A stretch of DNA of 64,000 nt from Stieleria bergensis (lineage in GTDB: Bacteria; Planctomycetota; Planctomycetia; Pirellulales; Pirellulaceae): NCBI GenBank assembly GCA_007745635.1, contig CP036272.1, positions 3,093,124 through 3,157,123 on the forward strand, read 5' to 3'. Positions 47,237 through 56,778 of this stretch are shown in pieces (positions within the stretch are counted from its first letter, which is position 1; each line of letters begins with the position of its first letter). The notes under the pieces were generated by a model. That model searched no databases, was not told where the DNA came from, and saw only the letters and a program-made list of their open reading frames with translations. A program made the translations under genes and the position numbers.

Positions 47237-48346
47237 TTGAATATCACCTGTGTGATCCATTCGCTGCACGGTGGTGGAGCGGAGCGCGTGATGGCGGGCT
47301 TGGCTAGCCGGCTTGCAGATCGGGGACATCAGGTTTCTTTGCTGACCTTCCAAGACGGGGACGATCAATACCCTGTTGCTGATGCGGTCCAACGCCTGCG
47401 GTTACCACAGGCAACGGGCAGCTCTCTTCCAGTGCTGGGGCGCATCCAGGCACTTCGCCGTCGTTGGCGAGCGTTGGGGCAGCAAATCGTTGCCAGCCGA
47501 CCTGATGTGGTCTTGTCGTTTTGTGATCGCAACAATGTTGATGTGCTGATTGCCTTGAGCGAAAAGGGGCGCCAACGAACAAAAGTGCCAGTGGTCGTTT
47601 GCGAACGCAGCGATCCAAGCCAGCAGTCGGCTGGACGGTGGCGACAAATTGCCCGGCGACGTTTGTACCCCAAAGCGGCTACCGTGGTGGCGCTGACAAA
47701 GACGGCTGCAAGCTATCTGTCAACTTTTAGTGGGAACGTCGTCGTGATTCCTTCGGCAGTCGATTCACCACTGGTTTTATCTAATCGCGATCAGGCGGGC
47801 CAACAACGCAGCATCGTGGCCGCTGGAAGGCTTGAACCAGAGAAAGGTTTCGATCGATTGATCAGGGCGTTTGCCCTCGGATTGGGATCAAATCAGGACT
47901 GGAAGTTGATCATTTATGGCCAAGGAAGCCAGATGGATACGCTCAGGGAACTGGCGAAACAATTCAGTGTTGACAAACGAGTCACCTTCCCAGGCTGGGT
48001 GTCCCCCTTGGCACCGGCACTGGCTGAGGCAACGATATTTTGTCTATCGAGTCGCTATGAAGGCTTTCCATCGGTGGTGATGGAAGCGATGTCGATGGGC
48101 GTGCCGACAATCAGTGTGGATTGCGAAAGCGGCCCGCGCGAGATCATCACGCAGGGTGTGGACGGCTGGTTGGTTGAGCCAACGGAAGCCGCATTGGCCG
48201 CCGGCCTGAAGCATCTTGTGGCGGACAAGCCGCTGCGCGAAAGTCTGGGCCAGCAGGGAAGAAAGATCGCCGAGCGACTCGGTTGGTCAGCAATGGTTGA
48301 TCAATATGAGTCGATGTTGAAAACCTGCAGCCACGACTCCGCTTAA
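47237..48346 (+). CDS. GT4-family glycosyltransferase
   Basis: The TTG at 47237, with AAGG eight bases upstream, gives 369 residues beginning MNITCVIHSLHGGGAERVM, the usual GT-B N-terminal glycine loop. The C-terminal nucleotide-sugar domain shows GRLEPEKGFDRLIRAFAL and the E-x7-E-like RYEGFPSVVMEAMSMGVP motif. The family uses nucleotide sugars for cell-surface polysaccharides or glycolipids. An in-frame TTG at 47174 is a longer alternative start. No other glycan-synthesis gene is adjacent, so acceptor and sugar are unknown. Confidence 0.92.
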   Translation: MNITCVIHSLHGGGAERVMAGLASRLADRGHQVSLLTFQDGDDQYPVADAVQRLRLPQATGSSLPVLGRIQALRRRWRALGQQIVASRPDVVLSFCDRNNVDVLIALSEKGRQRTKVPVVVCERSDPSQQSAGRWRQIARRRLYPKAATVVALTKTAASYLSTFSGNVVVIPSAVDSPLVLSNRDQAGQQRSIVAAGRLEPEKGFDRLIRAFALGLGSNQDWKLIIYGQGSQMDTLRELAKQFSVDKRVTFPGWVSPLAPALAEATIFCLSSRYEGFPSVVMEAMSMGVPTISVDCESGPREIITQGVDGWLVEPTEAALAAGLKHLVADKPLRESLGQQGRKIAERLGWSAMVDQYESMLKTCSHDSA

Positions 48347-48439
48347 GTGCTGTGTTGGCTTCGATTGACGAAGTGATCGCAAGCTGTGGATGCAGAATCA
48401 GGATCGGCACGGTTCAGTGAGCTGTTCGCCAGTTTCGTG

Positions 48440-48480
48440 AATCACTTGGGAGCCAATCACTTGGGAGCCAATCACTTGGG
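48440..48480 (+). repeat. 15-bp tandem repeat (AATCACTTGGGAGCC)
   Basis: Two full copies and one partial copy lie between the convergent glycosyltransferase and caspase-like genes. A degenerate GCGTGCAAGCACTGC element follows at about 48487. Confidence 0.9.
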
Positions 48481-48566
48481 GTTGGGCGCGTGCAAGCACT
48501 GCGTGCGACCGCGAACTGGGCTACTCAAGTGACGGTCACTGAATGTCCTCATGCCAGCCGTAGCGA

Positions 48567-49142
48567 CTACATCCAGCCGTAGAAACGCTGCTGCATTTTG
48601 CTGGACTTGACTGTGTCGATCACGTTGCCATCATCGTCTTCGACATCGACGACGCGGTGGGTGTACTTGCTGCCAGCGAGTTCGTCATTGTACATGGCAC
48701 CGAGTGGGCCCTTGTAGCCCAGCACGCAACTGGCCTTCACGCCTCGCTTCCATAGCTCTTTGGCTAACAGTTTTGCAAACGGCGGGTTACCCAGTGCGCT
48801 ATAACAAACATCGCAGGCAATGGTTCCAAGGTAATGTTTCTTGAGTCCCAATTGAAACATCAGGTCCACGACATCAGAATAGCTCCGATCGGCGCCCCCG
48901 GTGCCGTGGTCTGCGGCGATGGTGGGGTCACCGATCGCACCATGACCGGCGATCATGATTCGAGTCGTGGTTCCAAAACCCACCTTCGCTAACGGTTTGC
49001 CAGGGCTATCGAGATAGACGATTTTCCACTTTCGTTTGTGATGACTGAGTCCTCGGTCTGCGTCGCTATCCTCGTACTCTTGTTTGAATGCACCGGCCTG
49101 GGCTTCGTCCCAGGGAATGAAAGCAGTTCGACTGGTGGACAT
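48567..49142 (-). CDS. Small caspase-like (clan CD) cysteine peptidase candidate
   Basis: The 191-residue protein has no signal peptide. A hydrophobic strand leads into His67-Gly68 (TRIMIAGHGAIGD), and a second leads into Ala-Cys110 (HYLGTIACDVC, with Cys113 near). This His-Gly and [AQ]-Cys arrangement, each after a buried strand, is the hallmark of clan CD peptidases (caspases, CHAT, C80 autoprocessing domains). A preceding strand, KWKIVYLD, and a later CVLGYKGPL fit the same fold. No effector or adaptor domain is attached. The neighbours (glycosyltransferase, TIM-barrel isomerase) give no hint. The assignment rests on motif pattern only. Confidence 0.5.
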   Translation of the reverse strand: MSTSRTAFIPWDEAQAGAFKQEYEDSDADRGLSHHKRKWKIVYLDSPGKPLAKVGFGTTTRIMIAGHGAIGDPTIAADHGTGGADRSYSDVVDLMFQLGLKKHYLGTIACDVCYSALGNPPFAKLLAKELWKRGVKASCVLGYKGPLGAMYNDELAGSKYTHRVVDVEDDDGNVIDTVKSSKMQQRFYGWM

Positions 49143-49534
49143 GGTTGTTCTTTATGAATGGAGGGATAAGGGGTTCTCGCATGACTCGAGCCATGGGAAC
49201 ACCATTGAGCCGGACGAGTGAAAATTATAGCGTTCTTGGAGAGAGGTGTTCGCTGATAGCACCATGGAGTCGAATTTTTTTCGGTTTGTTCACGACGCAA
49301 ACATTGCGATCCACCCAGACATTGCCAGCCCGCCCAGACATTGCCAGCTCGCCAGATGTTGGCTCGATTTAGCTGCATTGCGGCCGGCGTCTTTGGATCG
49401 GCGGTGGCTGGGCGGCGATGGATTTCACCGTTGGGAATTGCTTGCAAACGCTGATGCATGCAAAAGGTGCGTACTGTTTCAGTTAGACTATTGACTCCAC
49501 TCCACTCCTCTTCACTCTTGCATTGTTAGAGCTC
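49143..49534. other. Divergent intergenic region with short direct repeat
   Basis: This 392-base interval contains a CCAGACATTGCCAGC direct repeat around 49315-49352. No gene, RNA or promoter is evident. Confidence 0.4.
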
Positions 49535-50440
49535 ATGAAACGTCGACACTTTCTTTCCGGTTTGTCTGCCGCGACTTTGGCAACAACCGCAATGGGAACC
49601 ACGCCCCTTGCCCGTGCCGCCGAGACGAACGCGGCCCCTTGGCTGAAACTTTCGCTCCAGCAGTACTCCTTTCGTTCGATGCTAACCGGCAAGAACCCGT
49701 CGCTGACGACCCTGGATTATCCTCAATTCGCGGTCGAAAAGTGCGGCATCAAAGCCCTGGAATACTTTAACGGGTTCTTTGAGGATAAGAGCGGTGAGAC
49801 AGCGTTCTTTCAACAGGTTCGTCAGCGCTGCGATGATCTGGGCGTCGAGAACCAGTTGATGCTGTGCCGCAATAAGCGAGGGATTGATGATGCCGACGCG
49901 GGCACTCGAGCAGCTGCGGCGAAGGATTACATTCCTTGGCTGGAAGCCGCTAAAACGCTGGGCTGTCATTCGATTCGCGTTGATTGCCGCAGTCAAGGCG
50001 ATGCCGACGAAGTGCTCAAGCAAGCCGTCGATGGTTTGAATCAGCTATGCGAGATTGCCAAGTCCTACCAGCTAGACATTATCATCGAAAACCACGGCAA
50101 TCATTCCAGCAATGGTGCTTGGTTGGCACGGCTGATGAAGACCGCCAACATCGACAACCTTGGCACCCTGCCTGATTTTGGTAACTTTAGAGACTACGAT
50201 CGCTACCAAGGTGTCAAAGAGACTTTGCCGTGGGCGCGAGCGGTCTGTGCCAAAATCCATGCCTTTACTGAAGACGGCCAGGCCAAACACACTGACTTTG
50301 CCAAAATGATTGGGATCATCAAAGACAGTGGATTCAAGGGTTACATCGGGATTGAATACGAAGGCCAAAACCCAACGCCGCTGGATGGGGTGCTGATGGC
50401 CAAACGCTTGATTGAACAAGTGCTGGCGGCGACCAGTTAG
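49535..50440 (+). CDS. Sugar phosphate isomerase/epimerase-like TIM-barrel protein, Tat-exported
   Basis: The ATG at 49535 gives 301 residues starting MKRRHFLSGLSAATLATTAMG, a Tat-type signal. The mature part is the AP-endonuclease-2 / xylose-isomerase-like barrel: LKLSLQQYSFRSM, GIKALEYFNGFF, SIRVDCRSQGDADEV, DIIIENHGNHSSNG, LGTLPDFGNF, KIHAFTEDGQ and GYIGIEYEGQ. It carries the metal-type Glu/Asp/His residues on strand ends. The reaction is likely isomerisation or epimerisation of a sugar; the substrate is not known. rimO ends 22 bases downstream in the opposite orientation. Confidence 0.88.
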   Translation: MKRRHFLSGLSAATLATTAMGTTPLARAAETNAAPWLKLSLQQYSFRSMLTGKNPSLTTLDYPQFAVEKCGIKALEYFNGFFEDKSGETAFFQQVRQRCDDLGVENQLMLCRNKRGIDDADAGTRAAAAKDYIPWLEAAKTLGCHSIRVDCRSQGDADEVLKQAVDGLNQLCEIAKSYQLDIIIENHGNHSSNGAWLARLMKTANIDNLGTLPDFGNFRDYDRYQGVKETLPWARAVCAKIHAFTEDGQAKHTDFAKMIGIIKDSGFKGYIGIEYEGQNPTPLDGVLMAKRLIEQVLAATS

Positions 50441-50462
50441 TCGCCGCTGGCAGGATTCAGCA

Positions 50463-51887
50463 TCACTCGGCAGACAACGGGGCGGCGACTAAATCGTAGC
50501 CCTGTGAGGTGACGACTTCGCAGGTCAAGATTTGACCTGCGGCGGGCGTTTGATCGTCGCCAAAGCCACTGACATAGACGACCCCGTCAATCTCTGGTGC
50601 TTGGAACTTTGTGCGTCCGATCCAAACTCCTTCTTGTCCTTCCAAAGGCATGTCCAGGATCACGTCTTGCTCGGTTCCGATCAATGACTGGTTCCAACGA
50701 AAGGCAATCTCCTGCTGGACGGACATCAGCCGAGCTTTACGTTCCTCGGCGATCTCATTGGGCACTCGGTTGGGCAGTTTGGCTGCTGGAGTGTCTGGTT
50801 CGACCGAGTAGGTGAACACGCCCAAGTGTTCGAAGTGCATGTTCGCCGTGAAGTCGACGAGTTGCTCGAAATCTTCATCGGTTTCGCCAGGAAAGCCCGC
50901 GATCATCGTGGTGCGAACGACCAGCGAATCAATGCGTTGACGCAGTTTGCTGACAATCTCTTCTTGGCTCTGACGATTCGTCTTACGAGACATTCGTTTC
51001 AACATCCCATCGCTGGCATGTTGCAATGGCATGTCGATGTACGGCAAGATCCGTTTGGCGCCTGCGAGTACATCGATCAACTTGTCGTCAATGTACATCG
51101 GATAGAAGTACATCAAGCGTATCCAATCGATCGTTTCGATCTTGTCCAGTTCGATCAAGAGGTCCGCCAGACGCGGTTCGCCGTAGAGATCCTTGCCATA
51201 GTAGGTTGTGTCCTGGGCAACGATGACGACTTCACGGACACCACTCTCGCCGAGTCGCTTGGCTTCCTCGATCACTTGTTCGATCGGTTTGCTGTAATGC
51301 TTGCCGCGCATCTTGGGGATGGCGCAGAAAGTACAGAGTCGATCACAGCCTTCACTGATCTTCAAATAAGCAAAGTGACGTGGCGTGACCGCACTGCGAA
51401 CGCCATCCGATAGCGGTCGAATGGGCGCGGGACGAAAGACTTGCTGTTGCTCTTGGATTCCACTCTGTAAACGGTTGGCAACATCAACAATGTCGTTGCG
51501 TCCAAAGACGCCAACCATCGCATCGATGTCCGGTCGGTCTTTCAACAGTTCGCCCTGTTGTCGTTCCGCCAAACAACCGGTGACGACGACGCCATTAAGC
51601 TTGCCTTCGCGTTTCAGTTGCAGCATCTCGTCGATCGCGCCCATCGATTCTTGGCGTGCCGAATCGATGAAGCCACAGGTGTTGACGACAACGAAGTCCG
51701 CTTGGTCGACGTCAGCGACCATCTGGTAGCCGTCTTCATCCAGTCGACCGAGCATCTGCTCGGTGTCAACGAGGTTCTTGGGACAGCCCAACGAGACAAC
51801 GGCATAACTGCCGCGAGCGTCGTCGGAAAGCTGGTCGCTGGCAGGACGCGGCGAGCCGGAATCTTGATTGACAATCGGGAGGTCCAT
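50463..51887 (-). CDS. rimO: Ribosomal protein S12 methylthiotransferase RimO
   Basis: RimO methylthiolates the conserved aspartate of ribosomal protein S12 using two iron-sulfur clusters. The 474-residue protein has the N-terminal MTTase domain ([34 protein letters not shown]), the radical-SAM motif CDRLCTFC in [20 protein letters not shown], and a C-terminal TRAM-like domain. The SLGCPKN signature separates it from MiaB. The ATG at 51887 is chosen over the TTG at 51902. It carries a ~25-residue N-terminal extension beyond the usual start. Confidence 0.96.
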   Translation of the reverse strand: MDLPIVNQDSGSPRPASDQLSDDARGSYAVVSLGCPKNLVDTEQMLGRLDEDGYQMVADVDQADFVVVNTCGFIDSARQESMGAIDEMLQLKREGKLNGVVVTGCLAERQQGELLKDRPDIDAMVGVFGRNDIVDVANRLQSGIQEQQQVFRPAPIRPLSDGVRSAVTPRHFAYLKISEGCDRLCTFCAIPKMRGKHYSKPIEQVIEEAKRLGESGVREVVIVAQDTTYYGKDLYGEPRLADLLIELDKIETIDWIRLMYFYPMYIDDKLIDVLAGAKRILPYIDMPLQHASDGMLKRMSRKTNRQSQEEIVSKLRQRIDSLVVRTTMIAGFPGETDEDFEQLVDFTANMHFEHLGVFTYSVEPDTPAAKLPNRVPNEIAEERKARLMSVQQEIAFRWNQSLIGTEQDVILDMPLEGQEGVWIGRTKFQAPEIDGVVYVSGFGDDQTPAAGQILTCEVVTSQGYDLVAAPLSAE

Positions 51888-52355
51888 GGATGTCAGTCTC
51901 AACAGGGGAATCGCAGTGGCGGGACTTGGTTCGACGAACAGTGATCGGGCTGCATTTTTGCCTCAATAGCATGATGTACCAAGGGGCAGCCTGCCAAGGT
52001 CCCAATTCCTCGTTCAGACGGATATCAACCGCGATGCCTGCTACATTAGGTACAAGATTCATCGGCAAACCGCTCGCTCGCCCCAGAACGTGGGGCCAGC
52101 GGTAAAATCCGACACGCTCTGGGAATCTGTTCGGAATCCGCTGTCCAACCCGGTGGGGTGGATTGTGGGCGAAAATGCCAGCCCGTCAGACCTCCCGGCG
52201 ATTCGCTTTTAACCTCGTTGCACGGCCACGGCGGCTGGGATTTTGCTGGCCAAAAAAACAATCCCGACAAAGGACACGCCGCCACATCACCCTGGCACCG
52301 CGCACTAGAAGGCCGTGCCCACTCCTCGCACTAGCACAACCCACGGGGACATCGC
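51888..52355. other. Divergent intergenic region, nothing recognised
   Basis: This 468-base stretch lies between rimO and the VOC gene. Short overlapping frames on both strands look like chance, and no repeat or RNA was seen. Confidence 0.4.
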
Positions 52356-52715
52356 ATGTTTCAGGGAATGACGCTCGTCATCGCCGTTCGGGACTTACAG
52401 CTTTCAAGTCGCTATTACCAGGATCAGCTGGGATTTCAAACTCGGGAGATCGAAGACCCCGGCTGGCGATGCTTCGAACGCGATCACGTGGCGATCATGG
52501 CTGGCGAGTGTCCTGATGCAATGCCGGCCGCCGAGCTGGGGGACCATTCCTTCATTGCGTCCATCAGGGTGGACGACGCCAAGGCACTCTACACCGAGCT
52601 GACCGAAAAACAGGTGACCATCGTCAAGCAGCTTTGTGACGAGTCATGGGGGATGAGAGAGTTCGGTATCCAGACGATTGATGGCCATCGCATCATGTTC
52701 GCTCAGTCGATTTGA
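52356..52715 (+). CDS. VOC (glyoxalase/bleomycin-resistance-like) protein
   Basis: The 119-residue single-domain protein has the paired beta-alpha-beta-beta-beta pattern: MTLVIAVRDLQLSSRYYQDQLGFQ at the start and IASIRVDDAKALYTELTEKQ in the second half, ending FGIQTIDGHRIMFAQS. GGGG precedes the ATG by about nine bases. VOC proteins include glyoxalase I, dioxygenases and antibiotic-binding proteins; the metal residues are incomplete, so no reaction is assigned. Confidence 0.85.
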   Translation: MFQGMTLVIAVRDLQLSSRYYQDQLGFQTREIEDPGWRCFERDHVAIMAGECPDAMPAAELGDHSFIASIRVDDAKALYTELTEKQVTIVKQLCDESWGMREFGIQTIDGHRIMFAQSI

Positions 52716-52876
52716 TCCAGCCTGACTTGGAAGATGAAAGCTCTGGCATCTGGCCGTAACAGCGCACGCAGGGATCCGGTTGCATCCCCAGCCTTTGCGG
52801 TAGGATTGCGTTTATAATACCGACTGATGGAGACAGCCGGTCTCTCGATTTACCTCATCATATTTAGGAACGTTTG

Positions 52877-54118
52877 ATGAAAGCTCACCTAATGTCTGTT
52901 CGATTTCGCGATTGCTTGATGGCAGGCTTTGTTGCCGTTGCAGTGTTGTTGGGAGGTGCCGTTGCCAGCGACGCCAAAGAACCGCTGAAAGTTTTCATCT
53001 TGACCGGTCAGTCCAACATGCAAGGGCATGCCCATGTTCGAACCATGGATGTGATGGCATTGGATCCAGTGACGGCGCCTCTCCTGAAGGATCTGCGTCA
53101 AGAGGATGGTACGCCCAAAGTCAGCGAACGCGTTTGGATCTCGTCACTTGGTAGTTCCCAGGAAGAAAAAGTCGGTCGGCTGACCGAAGGCTACGGAGCC
53201 GAACCCGGGGGATCAAAGATCGGTCCCGAGTTGACGTTTGGCATTTATCTGGAAAAGCTGCTTGACGAGCCGGTGTTGATTATCAAAACCGCCTGGGGTG
53301 GCAAGAGCATCAATACGGATTTTCGCTCACCCAGTGCTGGCGATTACCCCTTCAATGAACAGCAGCTTGAAAATTTTAAAAAGCAAGGCAAGGACCTCGA
53401 CGAGATCACCGCCAGCAAGAAAGCAGCGACCGGCCATTATTACCGCCTGATGCTGCAACATGTCAAGCAAGTGCTATCCGACATTCAACGTGTGTATCCA
53501 GACTATGACGCCGAAGCGGGCTATGAACTGGCTGGCTTGGTCTGGTTCCAAGGCTGGAATGATATGGTGGACCGTGGAACGTATCCGACGCGTGAACAAC
53601 CGGGTGGGTACGATGCTTACAGCGAGGTCCTGGCACACTTTGTGCGAGATGTGCGAAAAGATTTGGGCGTTCCCAAATTGCCCTTCGTGATCGGAGTGAT
53701 GGGAGCCGGGGGGCCGATCAAGCTGTACACGAAGGAAAAGATGCGTTACGCCGGCGTGCATCAGAATTTTCGTGACGCGATGGCCGCACCGGCGAAACTC
53801 CCGGAATTCAAAGGCACTGTGACTGCCGTGCTGACGGAGAACTACTGGGACAACGAATTAGGCTCGCTCCGCGAACGCGAAAAAGATCTGAAGATGGCCG
53901 TGGAGTCGCTGCGTGATCAAGCCAAGGAAGGCAAGCTGTCGCGTGCTGAAGCGGACGTGGAGATCGAGGCATTGTACGCCGATGAGTTCAACGAAGACGA
54001 ATTGAAATTGCTTCGAAACGGTGCGTCGAATGCAGAGTATCACTACTGGGGCTCCGCCAAGGTCATGACACAAATCGGTAAGGCATTCGCAGAAGCCATG
54101 CACGAAATGATCAAGTAG
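52877..54118 (+). CDS. SASA-domain carbohydrate esterase, exported
   Basis: The ATG at 52877 (directly after an in-frame TTG, with AGGAA upstream) gives 413 residues. A signal peptide (LMAGFVAVAVLLGGAVASDA) precedes KVFILTGQSNMQGHA, the nucleophile block of sialic-acid-specific acetylesterase-like (SGNH-fold) enzymes. Matching segments are LIIKTAWGGKS and LAGLVWFQGWNDM; YHYWGSAKVM near the end supplies the expected His region. It probably removes acetyl groups from polysaccharides outside the cytoplasm. A ~40-residue charged helical insert (LREREKDLKMAVESLRDQAK) lies before the last segment. Confidence 0.9.
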   Translation: MKAHLMSVRFRDCLMAGFVAVAVLLGGAVASDAKEPLKVFILTGQSNMQGHAHVRTMDVMALDPVTAPLLKDLRQEDGTPKVSERVWISSLGSSQEEKVGRLTEGYGAEPGGSKIGPELTFGIYLEKLLDEPVLIIKTAWGGKSINTDFRSPSAGDYPFNEQQLENFKKQGKDLDEITASKKAATGHYYRLMLQHVKQVLSDIQRVYPDYDAEAGYELAGLVWFQGWNDMVDRGTYPTREQPGGYDAYSEVLAHFVRDVRKDLGVPKLPFVIGVMGAGGPIKLYTKEKMRYAGVHQNFRDAMAAPAKLPEFKGTVTAVLTENYWDNELGSLREREKDLKMAVESLRDQAKEGKLSRAEADVEIEALYADEFNEDELKLLRNGASNAEYHYWGSAKVMTQIGKAFAEAMHEMIK

Positions 54119-54418
54119 CACTCAGCGGAGGGAATGTCCCATTAAACGCAGCCGTTCGGCCCGGTTTTTTGGTCGCGGAGTAATGCGTGCCGAAGCCATG
54201 GTTCGTCGTACAAAGCACGCAATGTTCAACGTCCCGATAAAGGAACGCTAATCAACACTCATCACCGCTAATTAATTAGTGAGGATTAGTTCTCATTAGC
54301 GTTCTCCCTTTCCATCTCCAGCGATAGTCTCGATTCCCGATTGAGGCCGCGTTCCATCCGTCCGAGTTGCGTTGGTCGTGCAATGCACGTGGCGTGCTCC
54401 CCAAAAACTAATCCATCT
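54119..54418 (+). other. Gene-free stretch with a single unit of the 172-bp repeat
   Basis: From about 54200 to 54370 there is one unit: CGTCGTACAAAGCACGCAAT, AACGCTAATCAACACTCATC, an ATTAATTAG centre, ATTAGCGTTCTCCC, then GATTGAGGCCGCG. It is the left neighbour of the IS3-family element; the array proper lies on the other side. Confidence 0.8.
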
Positions 54419-54461
54419 GTTATGAAGGTTTACCGGCCGAGCCGGCCAAAGGAGACTTTTT

Positions 54462-54746
54462 ATGACTAAGAAACGCAAACGACGGAAACCCGAGCAGATC
54501 GTGAAGGCGATTCAAGAAGGCGATGCGATGATGGCGGCGGGCAAGACAGAGGCCGAGGTGTTTCAAACGCTTGAAATCAGCGTAACGACCTGGGAGCGTT
54601 GGAAGAAACTGTATGGCGGAATGAAGTCGGATGAAGCAAAACGACTTCGTGAGCTTGAAGTCGAGAATCAACGACTCAAAGAGCTTCTCGCCGAGGCCGA
54701 GCTAGACAAGAAGATCCTCAAGATGGCCGCAGAGGGAAACTTCTGA
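54462..54746 (+). CDS. IS3-family OrfA (helix-turn-helix, leucine zipper)
   Basis: The 94-residue protein starts MTKKRKRRKPEQIV and has a Tnp1/IS3 OrfA helix-turn-helix (TEAEVFQTLEISVTTWERWKK). The C-terminal heptad region (RLRELEVENQRLKELLAEAEL) continues into OrfB in the frameshifted product. It binds the IS ends. GGAGAC lies upstream. Confidence 0.92.
   Translation: MTKKRKRRKPEQIVKAIQEGDAMMAAGKTEAEVFQTLEISVTTWERWKKLYGGMKSDEAKRLRELEVENQRLKELLAEAELDKKILKMAAEGNF
54734..54740 (+). promoter_or_regulatory. Programmed -1 frameshift heptamer G-GGA-AAC
   Basis: GGGAAAC lies in the correct phase relative to orfA (codons GAG-GGA-AAC) and ends three bases before the orfA stop TGA (54744-54746). A -1 slip leads directly into the orfB frame (KLLSPTRRREAVAKAQ). 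Confidence 0.8.
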
Positions 54747-54796
54747 GCCCGACGCGACGACGTGAGGCTGTTGCAAAGGCTCAGAAATCCTTTGCA

Positions 54797-55651
54797 GTGT
54801 CAGAACGTCGGGCATGCAAAACGCTTGGCCAACCGCGGAGTACTCATCGGTACCAAGCGAAATCCAAGAGCGACGAAGAGCGATTGCTTCGCCGCATTTA
54901 CGAACTGGTTCGAGAATTCCCCCGCTACGGCTACCGGATGATCACGCGGATGTTACGCCGCGAAGGATGGACAGTGAATTACAAACGAATCTATCGGCTT
55001 TGGAAACGAGAAGGTCTTCGAGTGCCACGAAGAAAGGCGAAGAAACGCAGGCTTGGAAGCGTTTCAGGAGGGATCTGCCGTCGCCGCGCCGAACGCATCA
55101 ATCACGTTTGGTCGATTGACTTTATCTTTGATCGAACAATCAATGGGCGGTCAGTGAAGATCCTTTCGTTGATCGATGAGTACTCACGAGAATGCATCGC
55201 CTTGGAGGTCTCACGCCGGTTCACCGGCGATGACTTGGTTGCCCTTCTAGTGGATGTGTTTGCAATTCGAGGCATTCCGGCATTTATCCGAAGTGACAAC
55301 GGACCAGAGTTCATCAGTCGCCGCGTCCGCGATTTCCTTGGACGCATTGATGTCGGCACATCGTTCATTGAACCAGGTAGCCCCTGGGAGAACGGCTATG
55401 TCGAGAGCTTCCACAGCCGGTTTCGTGACGAGTGTTTGTCCTGCGAAGCGTTCAGCACGCTTGCCGAAGCGCAACAGGTAATCGGGCAATGGAGATCGAC
55501 GTACAACCATCGACGTCCCCACAGCTCGCTGAGCGGGCTTACTCCTGCGGAGTTCGCGACCCGTTGTGCCGCTTCAACTCCAGTCGCTGCGCTCCTTACG
55601 TCGAAGCGGCACAACGAATGTGATTCAGTAACCCAATCCCTACCTTCATAA
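54797..55651 (+). CDS. IS3-family OrfB (DDE transposase)
   Basis: The 284-residue part from the GTG at 54797 contains an HTH_21-like start (FPRYGYRMITRMLRREGWTVNYKRI) and the rve core with the DDE triad: D in VWSIDFIFD, D in IRSDNGPEF and E in WENGYVESFHSRFRDE. It is likely made only as the OrfAB fusion through the frameshift at 54734-54740, since the frame is open back to the orfA end. No stop or deletion is visible, so the element may be functional. Confidence 0.93.
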   Translation: MSERRACKTLGQPRSTHRYQAKSKSDEERLLRRIYELVREFPRYGYRMITRMLRREGWTVNYKRIYRLWKREGLRVPRRKAKKRRLGSVSGGICRRRAERINHVWSIDFIFDRTINGRSVKILSLIDEYSRECIALEVSRRFTGDDLVALLVDVFAIRGIPAFIRSDNGPEFISRRVRDFLGRIDVGTSFIEPGSPWENGYVESFHSRFRDECLSCEAFSTLAEAQQVIGQWRSTYNHRRPHSSLSGLTPAEFATRCAASTPVAALLTSKRHNECDSVTQSLPS

Positions 55652-55652
55652 C

Positions 55653-56778
55653 CCTGGACCAAGTTTCGGGGGCATTCCACACGCAATGTTCGTGGTCCCG
55701 CAAAAGGAACGCTCATCGGCACTGATCAACGCTAATTGATTCGTGAGGATTAGCGTTTATTAGCGTTCTCCCTTTCCATCTCTATCTCCAACGATAGCCT
55801 CCATTCGCGATTGAGGCCGCGTACCCGCCCCTCCGAGCTGCGTTCGTCGTACAAAGGATTGCAATGTTCGTGGTCCCGAAAAAGGAACGCTCATCGGCAC
55901 TGATCAACGCTAATTGATTAGTGAGGATTAGTTCTCATTAGCGTTCTCCCTTTCCATCTCCAGCGATAGCCTCTATTCCCGATTGAGGCCGCTGACTTGC
56001 CCCTCCGAACTGCGTTCGTCGTACAAAGGACGCAATGTTCGTGGTCCCGCAAAAGGAACGCTAATCGGCACTGATCAACGCTAATTGATTCGTGCTGATT
56101 AGCGTTTATTAGCGTTCTCCCTTTCCATCCCCAGCGATAGCCACTATTCCCGATTGAGGCCGCGTACCAGCCCCTCCGAGCCGCGTTCGTCGTACAACGG
56201 ATTGCAATGTTCGTGGTCCCGAGAAAGGAACGCTAATCAACACTCATCACCGCTAATTAATTAGTGAGGATTAGTTCTCATTAGCGTTCTCCCATTCCAT
56301 CTCCAGCGATAGCCTCCATTCGCGATAGAGGCCGCGTACCAGCCCCCTTGAGCTGCGTTCGTCGTGCAAAGGATTGCAATGTTCGTGGTCCCGAAAAAGG
56401 AACGCTCATCGGCACTGATCAACGCTAATTGATTAGTGCTGATTAGCGTTTATTAGCGTTCTCCCTTTCCCTCTCTATCTCCTGCGATAGCGTTCATTCC
56501 CGATTGAGGAGGATTGCAATGTTCGTGGTCCCGAAAAAGGAACGCTCATCGGCACTGATTAACGCTAATTTATTAGCGTTTATTAGCGTTTATTAGCGTT
56601 TATTAGCGTTTATTAGCGTTCTCCCTTTCCATCTCCTGCGATAGCCTCCATTCCCGATAGAGGCCGCGTACCAGCCTGTCCGAGCTGCGTTCGTCGTGCC
56701 TCGGTGAATGTTGGCGCGACCGCCCAAGCAACTGATGACTCCACTCAATCGAACGACATCGATTCGGCACGGAACACA
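55653..56778 (+). repeat. Tandem array of ~172-bp repeat units (six copies)
   Basis: Units begin at AATGTTCGTGGTCCC, at 55685, 55863, 56034, 56206, 56378 and 56518, with spacing of 171-178 and a last, short 140. Each has AACGCTAAT or AACGCTCAT, a palindromic centre (CTAATTGATTAG or CTAATTAATTAG), ATTAGCGTTCTCCC, GATTGAGGCCGCG and CTGCGTTCGTCGT. A run of TTTATTAGCG decamers (about 56570-56620) lies in the last unit. There is no protein and no CRISPR-like spacer pattern. Confidence 0.92.

Larger units (their letters stand above)
54419..55652 (+). mobile_element. IS3-family insertion sequence (approximate ends)
   Basis: The element has orfA and orfB in overlapping -1 phase. Inverted ends share GTTATGAAGGT (54419-54429 and, as reverse complement, 55642-55652). 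It interrupts or adjoins the 172-bp repeat array, with one unit to the left and the array to the right. No target duplication could be identified. Length is about 1.23 kb, within the family range. Confidence 0.8.

Noticed and set aside
48567-50440. Defence island around the caspase-like gene
   Set aside because: Neighbours are a glycosyltransferase, an isomerase-like barrel and rimO; no effector, sensor or nuclease is present within several kb.
55653-56778. CRISPR array
   Set aside because: The ~172-bp units are near-identical end to end, with no short repeat plus variable spacer pattern, and no cas gene is in the window.
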